From positions 496,001 to 560,000 of the forward strand of contig CAVTBM010000004.1 of assembly GCA_963732905.1 (NCBI GenBank): DNA of 64,000 bases. Reading direction: 5' to 3'. Shown one piece after another: positions 51,672 to 60,094 of this stretch (position 1 is its first letter; every line of letters begins with the position of its first letter). Below the pieces are notes generated by a model. It did no database searches. It worked only from the letters and a program-made list of their open reading frames with translations, and was not told the DNA's origin. This stretch comes from DASQZK01 sp963732905 (lineage in GTDB: Bacteria; Bacteroidota; Bacteroidia; Bacteroidales; GCA-2748055). The translations under genes were made by a program, and so were the position numbers.

Positions 51672-54512
51672 ATGAAACGAATCTATATCATTGTAATCAT
51701 TGTTTTAGCCATTGTCATTGGGCTTAACGCGTATTTTTTCGATCAGATCAAAACATCTCAGCAGGACTTCCAGAGAAATATTCTCCTTCGCCAGACTCAA
51801 CTCTGCGGAAACCATGTAGAAAGGACCGTTTCAAATTATGAGAGTGACCTGAACCGGATCATCTTTAAGTATATCGGGGACATGCATAATATCTTCAAAG
51901 ACAAACAGGTGATTTACCAGGTGAACAGGGATCTTGAAAGTTTTTATGCGAAGTACCGTGAACTCATCACTAACATTTCCGTTTACGACAATAATAACCG
52001 GTACCTGGGAATTTATATAAATGATTATGATGATTTTGTGATCGATACTTTTTCCCGACAGAAGAATAATGAACTTGAACCACGTGAAATTATCAGGGAA
52101 AAGAACGGATATTACCTGAGCTATTTCCCCTTTTTTGATGATAATAAACTGGTTGGAAACGTCGTCGTTGAAATAAATTTCAAAAAATACCTTGCTTATA
52201 TCTTCAGCCTGTACCGTGTTGAAGATATTCAATGGCAATGGCTCATAAACACTAAGGGGAATATTGTCTTTTCCAATAACAGCGACAGTGTGAAAATTTC
52301 GGGCCTTGATGTTCTTGCCGACAGCCTTAAGACAGAAAGGGAAGGCTTGATATATCAAAGTCTGTATAAGGACGGTGAAGATTGTGAGATTATTTCCGCA
52401 TACTATCCTCTCAGCATCATTAAACATGATTTGGGTATCGTGTTCACAATGAATTCCAGAGAATTACTGAGTATTTTCGTAGGTCATAATCTTATTCTTG
52501 GCATCGGAAGTTTTCTAATTATCGTTGGCCTGGTCGTGTTTCTGCTGATAATCATCCGGGATAGCCGCAAGAAGGAAGGTTCGTTAAAACAGCAGCTCAT
52601 TGAAATTAAAATGATCACCGAAAAGTTTCCGGTCGGCATTATGATCCTGAATAAAAAGGACATCATTCTGAACATTAACCGTACCGCGCAGAAAATGTTG
52701 TTCCTCGACCGGGAGGAGGACCTGATCGGAAAACAGTTCGAAGACCAGTTCCTTATCTCCAATAATTATCTTCTTAAAGATGTAATTTGTTCCCCTTTCG
52801 ATTCCAATCATTTTATCCATTATCATAAAGATGGAAATGAAGTGGTTATCTACCGCCGCGATGTCGTTACCCACATTGCCGGTGAAAAGCTGACTATTTC
52901 AGCCCTTATCGACGTTTCCCCGATGGAAAAAGCCCGCAAACAGGAGGCCGCTGCTAACCAGGCTAAATCAGATTTTCTGGCCAGAATGAGCCACGAAATC
53001 CGGACTCCGATGAACGGAATTATTGGCATGACAGACAGCCTGGTCAGAGCAGATCTTACTGAAGATCAGAAAGAATATGTCATGGTAATCCGGAAATCTT
53101 CGGAATTGCTGATGAACATTATTAATGACATCCTGGATTTCTCTAAAATCGAAGCCGGGAAAATGATGCTTGAGGAAATTCCTTTCAGTCTCAGTGAAGA
53201 AATCAACATTGCCATCAGACTGTTTAAGCCACTCGCTGTCAAAAAAGACCTTGAAATACAATCTTCCATCAAAGCCGGAATACCCGATCATCTTATTGGC
53301 GATCCGTTCAGACTAAGACAGGTTATTTCCAATCTGCTGAGCAATGCCATTAAGTTTACGGATGAAGGCAGGATATTGATCAGCGTTGAAATGATGGAAA
53401 AATACAATTCGGCTCTCAGCCTGCTTTTCTACGTGGAAGATACAGGCATCGGCTTAAAAAAAGAAGATATTAATAAAATTTTTGGCACCTTCCAGCAGGG
53501 ACAGGAATCCACATCCAGGAAATATGGTGGAACAGGGCTTGGTACTGCCATATCCAAACAACTGGTTGAAATGATGAACGGGGAGATTTGGGTCGAAAGT
53601 CCCTCCGCCATCGCCGACGACCCGAAATACCCCGGAACCCGTTTTTGCTTTACGATCGAAGTGCATTCCGATGAAAAAATCAGGAAAAAATATGACTTCT
53701 CTTCCCTCCGCCACTACCAGCAGATCACAGCACTGGTTGTCACGAAAAAGAAAGATAAAACCGACAAGATACATCATGTACTCGACAGCTTCGGAATTAA
53801 CTATAACCTGCGAACATACGATGATAATACCATCGACAGCGTGCTTTATCATATTGATCAAAAAAGGGACCTGTATCAGATGATCATCATCAAGGATAAA
53901 CCCCGCCAGGATGGTTTTGGATTTGCCACGCAGCTTAAAGAAAGCGGACTTGTTTATGACTTCCCTGTTATTATGATCTCATCCAACGACCAGCATGGGA
54001 ATTATCTGAGATCGAGGAACCTGGAAATCGATTACTATGTCATCCAGCCCTATGACAATAACGAAATTTTTAATGTAATCAAAGACATCTTCCCGGACAT
54101 AGAAGAAGAGAAAAACATCACGCCTCATATCAATAAAATCCGGACCAACCTGAATATCCTCGTGGCTGATGACAACATCATCAATCAACGTGTGATTCAA
54201 ACTATTTTCAAACATCTGGGTTATGAAATCGATATTGCCCAGGATGGGAAGGCCGTAATCGAAAGTATGAAGCGAAAGAATTACGATCTCATTCTCATGG
54301 ACCTTCTGATGCCCGTCATGGACGGAATAGCAGCAACCATAGATATCAGAAAGTCGGGTAATAAAGTTATCATCATTGCTATGACGGGAAGTGATGACCG
54401 GGAAAAGAAAGTTGAAGCCTATTCGGCAGGCATGAATGATTTCGTGATCAAACCAGTCAAAGCAGAAACCATTAAACACTTTCTGATCAAATGGTTCTCT
54501 GAAACCATATAG
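51672..54512 (+). CDS. Hybrid sensor histidine kinase with degenerate and intact receiver domains
   Basis: From ATG 51672 (an in-frame TTG lies 15 bases earlier) the 946-residue protein has a membrane helix (about 4-24), an extracytoplasmic sensor domain (to about 270), a second helix (about 273-297), a PAS-like domain (310-415), HisKA with H441 in MSHEIRTPMNGI, and HATPase_c with NLLSNAIKF, DTGIGL and YGGTGLGTAI. A receiver-like domain follows in which the phosphoacceptor is not an Asp (MIIIKDKPRQDG), then an intact receiver with D877 (LILMDLLMPVMDG). The second receiver is the likely phosphate acceptor. Input signal and output partner are unknown. Confidence 0.94.
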   Translation: MKRIYIIVIIVLAIVIGLNAYFFDQIKTSQQDFQRNILLRQTQLCGNHVERTVSNYESDLNRIIFKYIGDMHNIFKDKQVIYQVNRDLESFYAKYRELITNISVYDNNNRYLGIYINDYDDFVIDTFSRQKNNELEPREIIREKNGYYLSYFPFFDDNKLVGNVVVEINFKKYLAYIFSLYRVEDIQWQWLINTKGNIVFSNNSDSVKISGLDVLADSLKTEREGLIYQSLYKDGEDCEIISAYYPLSIIKHDLGIVFTMNSRELLSIFVGHNLILGIGSFLIIVGLVVFLLIIIRDSRKKEGSLKQQLIEIKMITEKFPVGIMILNKKDIILNINRTAQKMLFLDREEDLIGKQFEDQFLISNNYLLKDVICSPFDSNHFIHYHKDGNEVVIYRRDVVTHIAGEKLTISALIDVSPMEKARKQEAAANQAKSDFLARMSHEIRTPMNGIIGMTDSLVRADLTEDQKEYVMVIRKSSELLMNIINDILDFSKIEAGKMMLEEIPFSLSEEINIAIRLFKPLAVKKDLEIQSSIKAGIPDHLIGDPFRLRQVISNLLSNAIKFTDEGRILISVEMMEKYNSALSLLFYVEDTGIGLKKEDINKIFGTFQQGQESTSRKYGGTGLGTAISKQLVEMMNGEIWVESPSAIADDPKYPGTRFCFTIEVHSDEKIRKKYDFSSLRHYQQITALVVTKKKDKTDKIHHVLDSFGINYNLRTYDDNTIDSVLYHIDQKRDLYQMIIIKDKPRQDGFGFATQLKESGLVYDFPVIMISSNDQHGNYLRSRNLEIDYYVIQPYDNNEIFNVIKDIFPDIEEEKNITPHINKIRTNLNILVADDNIINQRVIQTIFKHLGYEIDIAQDGKAVIESMKRKNYDLILMDLLMPVMDGIAATIDIRKSGNKVIIIAMTGSDDREKKVEAYSAGMNDFVIKPVKAETIKHFLIKWFSETI

Positions 54513-54622
54513 CAACCCGTGTTATCCCCTGATGATTTACCGGCTATGTTTTATCCTGCAAAGTTTATAACTTTGCTTTGTCTGATTTTTGCATTAGTTT
54601 ATCTATATAAAACTGGTCCAGA

Positions 54623-55390
54623 ATGAAATCACATGAAATTGATTACAAGATTATTGGTGATGACATACAACTCGTCGAAATCGAGCTCGATCCGGGGGAA
54701 ACGGTTATTGCTGAAGCTGGTTCAATGGTTTACATGGAATCGGGAATTGAATTTGAAGTAAAAATGGGCGATGGTTCGTCTCCCAACCAGGGAATTATGA
54801 ATAAAATATTCTCTGCCGGTGCAAGACTTCTGACCGGTGAATCTCTTTTCCTTACCCATTTCACCAACCGTGGAATGGGCAAGCGTAGGGTTGCCTTTGC
54901 AGCACCTTATCCGGGAACGGTCATTCCGATAGATCTGGCAGAAGCCGGAGGCCGCATGATTGTTCAGAAAGACGGATTCCTTTGCGCCGCATTAGGTACC
55001 CGTCTCTCGGTTACCTTTAACCGACGTCTTGGATCCGGTCTGGTTGGAGGTGAAGGGTTTATCCTGCAGTCACTCGAAGGCGATGGAAAAGTATTCGTAC
55101 ACGCTGGAGGAACCGTAATAGAAAAGTACCTTAACCAGGATACTCTCAGGATTGATACCGGCTGTGTGGTAGCCTATGAACCGAATCTCAGTTTTGATAT
55201 TGAAACCACAGGAAGCCTGCGTTCAATGGTTTTTGGCGGCGAAGGGATCTTTCTTGCGACAATCAGCGGTACAGGTAGAGTATGGTTGCAATCCATGCCG
55301 ATACGCAAGCTGATCCAGGCTTTATCTCCTTACGGAAAAAACAAGGGAAAGGAAGATAATTCCATCCTTGGCAACTTTCTGGAAAGATAA
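54623..55390 (+). CDS. AIM24/TIGR00266-family protein
   Basis: The 255-residue protein fits the TIGR00266 (AIM24) family: YKIIGDDIQLVEIELDPGET at the N-terminus, a central beta-rich core rich in glycine (GSGLVGGEGFILQSLEGDGK), and FGGEGIFLATISGTGRVWLQ near the end. The family folds as a beta barrel and is common but of unclear function. It stands alone, 110 bases after the hybrid kinase gene. A hairpin with core GCAAAGTT/AACTTTGC lies at 54558-54576. Confidence 0.9.
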   Translation: MKSHEIDYKIIGDDIQLVEIELDPGETVIAEAGSMVYMESGIEFEVKMGDGSSPNQGIMNKIFSAGARLLTGESLFLTHFTNRGMGKRRVAFAAPYPGTVIPIDLAEAGGRMIVQKDGFLCAALGTRLSVTFNRRLGSGLVGGEGFILQSLEGDGKVFVHAGGTVIEKYLNQDTLRIDTGCVVAYEPNLSFDIETTGSLRSMVFGGEGIFLATISGTGRVWLQSMPIRKLIQALSPYGKNKGKEDNSILGNFLER

Positions 55391-55501
55391 ATCCCCCCAC
55401 AAGCAAACCCGGATAAGATCCGGTTCATTAAGAAACGGACATGCCGGGAAGGAATCAGTGATAAATTATACAGCTTTGCCAGAATAACATCCGGGAACTA
55501 A

Positions 55502-56536
55502 ATGAAAGAACCTGTTTCTATTGAAACGTTCCTCGAACGTGCGGAACATATTCCGGTAATTGATGTCAGATCACCAGCCGAATTTTTACACGGCCACATT
55601 CCCGGGGCTCTTAATATTCCTCTCTTTTCTGATGAGGAACGGAAAATTGTGGGAACCCTGTATAAACAAAAAGGGCAAAAAGAAGCTATCATCAAAGGAT
55701 TCGAATTCGTCGGTCTAAAAACTGAAGGATTGAAGCAAAAAGCCATTGAATCTTCCCGGCAGAACCAATTACTTGTCCATTGCTGGCGGGGAGGTATGCG
55801 GAGCGGTGCCATGGCCTGGCTCTTCGAACGCGCTGGTTTGCAATGCGATGTTCTCTCCGGCGGTTATAAATCTTTCAGAAAATACTTACGTTCCTTCATG
55901 AGCCGGCCTGCCAGGTTACTGATCCTGGGGGGCATGACCGGAACCGGCAAAACCGGGATTCTGAGAGAAATAGCAGCACTGGATTATCAAACGATTGACC
56001 TGGAAAAACTGGCACATCACAAAGGCTCGGCTTTCGGAGCTTTGGGAGAATCAAATCAACCTACCAATGAACAGTTTGATAATGATCTGCTGATGGAACT
56101 TATGATTTATAACCGACAATTACCGGTGTGGATTGAAGATGAAAGCCGGAACATCGGTAAAAATATTATCCCAAATGAATTTTTCCTTCAGATGCGTCAA
56201 AGCCCGGTTATCTTTCTTGATATGGACCGTAATCTCAGAATCGATCGCCTGGTCAAAGAATACGGCCAGTATCCAGCAGAGGAACTGACGAATTGTATCC
56301 TTCGCCTTTCCAGGAGAATAGGCGGACAAAATGCAAAACGCGCTGTTAAATGCATTGAAGAAAATAACTACCATGAAGTAGCCGATATTACATTGCAGTA
56401 TTACGATAAAACTTATAATTACGGCCTTAACAGCCGTACCACCTCAATTCTCCATCATATTAAAACAAACTCTGCAGGGGAAAAAGAGAATGCCAGATTA
56501 ATCATCGACTATTGCCGTTACGCTGGCCTTATTTGA
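55502..56536 (+). CDS. mnmH: tRNA 2-selenouridine synthase
   Basis: MnmH (SelU, YbbB) replaces sulfur by selenium at U34 of some tRNAs. The 344-residue protein has an N-terminal rhodanese domain with catalytic C94 in LVHCWRGGMRS and a C-terminal P-loop domain with GGMTGTGKT (143-151). Length fits the family. It implies selenophosphate supply (SelD) elsewhere. An unknown conserved gene and a U32 protein of another wobble-U pathway lie close by. Confidence 0.96.
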   Translation: MKEPVSIETFLERAEHIPVIDVRSPAEFLHGHIPGALNIPLFSDEERKIVGTLYKQKGQKEAIIKGFEFVGLKTEGLKQKAIESSRQNQLLVHCWRGGMRSGAMAWLFERAGLQCDVLSGGYKSFRKYLRSFMSRPARLLILGGMTGTGKTGILREIAALDYQTIDLEKLAHHKGSAFGALGESNQPTNEQFDNDLLMELMIYNRQLPVWIEDESRNIGKNIIPNEFFLQMRQSPVIFLDMDRNLRIDRLVKEYGQYPAEELTNCILRLSRRIGGQNAKRAVKCIEENNYHEVADITLQYYDKTYNYGLNSRTTSILHHIKTNSAGEKENARLIIDYCRYAGLI

Positions 56537-56766
56537 GCAGAATGAACATTCAGACAATATCAAAGGTTTATAAAACATCAGCAATACGATGAACCTGACC
56601 ATTTATCCTTTTGCGCTGCCATAATGAGGAAATCCGTCTTTCATGAAATTCAAAAGCCTGCATATTGTTAACCCATGCCGGAATAACCGGGCAAATGATC
56701 CCCCTGAAATCATTGATCTGTCATAAAAAGATATCATAATAAAAATCACCCAGTTATACCAACATT

Positions 56767-57480
56767 ATGGAAACAAATACCATTATACAGACCATTGGGG
56801 GCATTGCCAAAGTGGAATCCCTTTTTACACTGACCAGCCACGTTATGGCCAATACCTTTGTGCTTGATATGGAAGAGCCATACCCGGGATATCATGGAAC
56901 AAATCTTCCGACAAATTCCAAACCTATTTCAATCTTTTTTATTACCAAGGACAAATATTCGACTGAACATCTTCTCAGAATCAATCAGAATATTAAAAAA
57001 TATTTTGAATATAAATTTGATGCCGTCCCCGGAGTTATCTGTATTCAGAACGAAGACCTGCCCTGCATCAGGATCAGGGAAATCGACAGCTATGAGCTTA
57101 TTGAGGAACTTCAGAATTGTTTCTTTTCAGAAGGAATCAAATTTATGAAGAAGCGCACAGTTAAGGCCAAGGGTGTGATTCAACTGAAAAAACTCTTTAA
57201 TATCGAATGTATTGAAGAAGGTATTTACAAGGATATGGATGATCTTTCCATGTTCTATGTAACATTACTCCGGCAGGTCAACTGGCAGATGTTTGTGCAG
57301 ATCACTCAGCGCGTCAGGAATAATGTCGACAAACAACTGGCTAATTTTGATGCCGCACTGGGAGCTATCTATACCAAAAATATTCTTGATGTGGCAAGGA
57401 TCTATTCCCGAGAAACCAGTCTGGAGAAACTAAGAGTCATCCGGGAAAAGTACATCTCCATCATGGAGAAGCTGGAATAA
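56767..57480 (+). CDS. Conserved protein of unknown function
   Basis: The 237-residue protein has no signal peptide or membrane helix. The first half is mixed alpha/beta (PISIFFITKDKYSTEHLL, PCIRIREIDSYELIEEL), and the second half is helical and charged to the C-terminus (IREKYISIMEKLE). I do not recognise a family. It lies between mnmH and the convergent U32 gene, separated by 230 bases from mnmH and five from the U32 stop. Confidence 0.7.
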   Translation: METNTIIQTIGGIAKVESLFTLTSHVMANTFVLDMEEPYPGYHGTNLPTNSKPISIFFITKDKYSTEHLLRINQNIKKYFEYKFDAVPGVICIQNEDLPCIRIREIDSYELIEELQNCFFSEGIKFMKKRTVKAKGVIQLKKLFNIECIEEGIYKDMDDLSMFYVTLLRQVNWQMFVQITQRVRNNVDKQLANFDAALGAIYTKNILDVARIYSRETSLEKLRVIREKYISIMEKLE

Positions 57481-57485
57481 TGGTC

Positions 57486-58748
57486 TCACTGAAGTGTTAT
57501 CTCAGATGGGGACACTAACCGGTAAAGTTTGTCTGAACGTCTCACAACCTCACTGATCGGGATAGAACACCGGTCACCTTTAACGGCTTTTTCCACTACT
57601 TTCAGGTTGACCCTGATTTCGTTCACCGTCGTTTTAATGACTCCTGTCGTAGGACCGGTGATCAGCACTTCATCCCCCGTATTCAATTCGCCGGCCTCGA
57701 TAAGAAATTCTGCAACCTTTATCCTGTCGTAATAATTAGATCCTTTGCCGGTATATATCTTCCTTTTCGTTGCCCGCGATCCATACACATCATTCCACTC
57801 ACCAAGCCGCTGTCCAAGATAATAACCATCCCAGAACCCGCGGTTAAATACTGTGGCAAGCCTGCTTCGCCAATCGTTGATCCGGGACGTGGTAAATTCG
57901 TTTTGAACGATGGCATTCACAGCTTCATTATAACATTCTGTGACGGTTTTCACATATTCTGCCGGGCGAGCACGGCCTTCGATTTTCAGGACCCTGACAC
58001 CGGCATCCAGGATTTTATTTAAAAAATGAATCGTAGAAAGATCCTTCGGTGACATGATGTACTCATTATCGATCTCCAGCTCATTTCCTCTCTCTTTATC
58101 GGTGACAATATAAGACCGCCTGCATACCTGAAAACAGTCTCCACGGTTCGCTGAATGATTGTGCTCATGAAGGCTGAGATAACATTTTCCTGAAACAGCC
58201 ATGCATAATGCCCCGTGCACAAACATTTCCAGCTTCATATTATGTCCGGAAGGCCCTTTAATATCCTCCAGTTCTATTCCTCTTGAGATCTCTGCAACCT
58301 GAATCAGATCAAGTTCCCGTGCCAAAACAGCCACGTCCGCATAATCAGCATAAAACTTAAGTGATTCCAAATTGCTGATATTGAGCTGTGTGGACAAATG
58401 TATTTCTACTCCGCATCTTCGTGCATAACTCAAAACAGCCTGATCTGAAGCAATAATGGCATCAACGTTGTTTTCTTTCGCCAGGTCAACCATTTCCTTC
58501 ACCATTCCCAACTCATGATTATAAACAACTGTATTGATCGTCATGTAAGATTTCAGGTTGTGATTTTGTGTTATGGAAATGATTTCAGGTAAATCCCTGC
58601 GGGTAAAATTACACGCTGATCTGGACCTCATATTTAATTGATCAATGCCGAAATATACTGAATCGGCCCCTCCCTGTATGGCTGCTCTGAGGGATTCAAA
58701 AGAACCGGCAGGAGCCATGATCTCAATATCTGATCGTTTATAATCCAT
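57486..58748 (-). CDS. U32-family protein, probable tRNA hydroxylation factor (TrhP/YegQ-like)
   Basis: The 420-residue protein begins near IMAPAGSFESLRAAIQGGAD and has the U32 signature with cysteines: MFVHGALCMAVSGKCYLSLH (about 172-191) and RGDCFQVCRRSY. The family was first called a collagenase-like peptidase. YegQ/TrhP-type members act with an iron-sulfur site in 5-hydroxyuridine formation at U34 of tRNA. The four conserved cysteines fit that role. It ends five bases from the unknown gene at 56767. Confidence 0.9.
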   Translation of the reverse strand: MDYKRSDIEIMAPAGSFESLRAAIQGGADSVYFGIDQLNMRSRSACNFTRRDLPEIISITQNHNLKSYMTINTVVYNHELGMVKEMVDLAKENNVDAIIASDQAVLSYARRCGVEIHLSTQLNISNLESLKFYADYADVAVLARELDLIQVAEISRGIELEDIKGPSGHNMKLEMFVHGALCMAVSGKCYLSLHEHNHSANRGDCFQVCRRSYIVTDKERGNELEIDNEYIMSPKDLSTIHFLNKILDAGVRVLKIEGRARPAEYVKTVTECYNEAVNAIVQNEFTTSRINDWRSRLATVFNRGFWDGYYLGQRLGEWNDVYGSRATKRKIYTGKGSNYYDRIKVAEFLIEAGELNTGDEVLITGPTTGVIKTTVNEIRVNLKVVEKAVKGDRCSIPISEVVRRSDKLYRLVSPSEITLQ

Positions 58749-58840
58749 GAGGCAAAATTAAAGAAATTCTTTTCCGCTTCCAAAGCGCTTAAGGAAACAG
58801 GTAACCCAAAGTTAACCTGGTCGGAAGTCTGCCGAGCTTC

Positions 58841-59989
58841 CTATTTCTTAAGAATAATTCTGAATGTCGTTCCTGAATTTAATTCAGAATTCTGAACGAA
58901 TATTTTCCCGTTGTGATAATATTCAACAATCCTCCTGGTAAGAGACAATCCCAGTCCCCAGCCTCTTTGTTTCGTAGTATATCCTGGTTTAAATATCGTT
59001 TTAAACTTAGACTTAGGTATCCCTTTCCCTGTGTCGGAAATGTCAATATGAATAAACCGGGGATATTCCTTTACTGATAGCAGAATATGCCCGGCACCAC
59101 TCATGGCATCAATTGCATTTTTACAAACATTTTCAATTACCCATTCAAAAAGCGATTCATTTAACGGAACCAAAACTTCATGATCAGGCATATCCAACTT
59201 GAATTTAATTTTCCCCGGGCTTCGGGTCCTGAGATATGTCATGGAATTTTCCAATACCTTTTCAATATTTGTTTTGGTAAGTGAAGGCCGTGAGCCAATC
59301 TTTGAAAATCGTTCGGTGATTTTTTCCAGCCGTTTTACATCTTTCTCAAGTTCGGTAACCGTTTCCCGGGTGAAGGAACCACCCTTCAGAAGTTCAACCC
59401 ATGCAAAAAGTGAAGATGTCGGTGTTCCCAATTGATGTGCCGTTTCCTTGGACAGTCCAACCCAAACCTTGTTTTGCTCAGCCTTACGCGAAGAACTGAA
59501 AGCAAAATAGGAAACGAGGATAAATAACACGATGACTCCAAGCTGAATAAATGGAAAATAAAAGAGCCTTGTCAACAAAATGGAATCGCGATAATAAATG
59601 AAGTTTTTATCCCCGTTCATCAGATTAATGACAATACTGTCATGTTCCTCTTTCATCTTCTGAACCACAGTTCCAAGGTAACCCGGTCGTGTGGCTTTAA
59701 GAGAATCAATATTTCTGTAAGTAATGATGTCTCCTGCACTGTCTGTGAGAATTACCGGTACTGTAGTGTTTTTCTCAATGACTGACAGGGGAAATCCCAG
59801 GTCAGATTTGTCCGGTTCAGCACGATCGAGGACACGCATCGCATCCGCCCACAGTTGAATTTTGTCCCTCTCCTGTGCGGAAAGGGCTTTAACGAGCTTA
59901 TTCGTATATACCAGTGAACCAACACCGATCAGGATGGCTCCGGCGAACAGAAAAAATTTCCAGCGTTGCTTTTGTTCGTAAATATTCAA
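58841..59989 (-). CDS. Sensor histidine kinase
   Basis: The 382-residue protein has two membrane helices (about 12-30 and 140-164) around a periplasmic domain, then a HisKA-like region with H185 in KETAHQLGTPTSS, and an HATPase_c domain (NVCKNAIDAM, DTGKGIPKSKF, GWGLGLSLTRR). No HAMP or receiver is present. It has no adjacent response regulator; lone receivers such as the one at 25876 are possible partners but unproven. Confidence 0.93.
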   Translation of the reverse strand: MNIYEQKQRWKFFLFAGAILIGVGSLVYTNKLVKALSAQERDKIQLWADAMRVLDRAEPDKSDLGFPLSVIEKNTTVPVILTDSAGDIITYRNIDSLKATRPGYLGTVVQKMKEEHDSIVINLMNGDKNFIYYRDSILLTRLFYFPFIQLGVIVLFILVSYFAFSSSRKAEQNKVWVGLSKETAHQLGTPTSSLFAWVELLKGGSFTRETVTELEKDVKRLEKITERFSKIGSRPSLTKTNIEKVLENSMTYLRTRSPGKIKFKLDMPDHEVLVPLNESLFEWVIENVCKNAIDAMSGAGHILLSVKEYPRFIHIDISDTGKGIPKSKFKTIFKPGYTTKQRGWGLGLSLTRRIVEYYHNGKIFVQNSELNSGTTFRIILKK

Positions 59990-60094
59990 GATGCAAAATT
60001 TTTTTAAATGAACATTGAAGGATGCAGGCTTCCTTATGGAACAGCCTAAAGTTAAGGTTTTAAATAACTGTGCGGAATGTAGCTCCTGCTTTTT

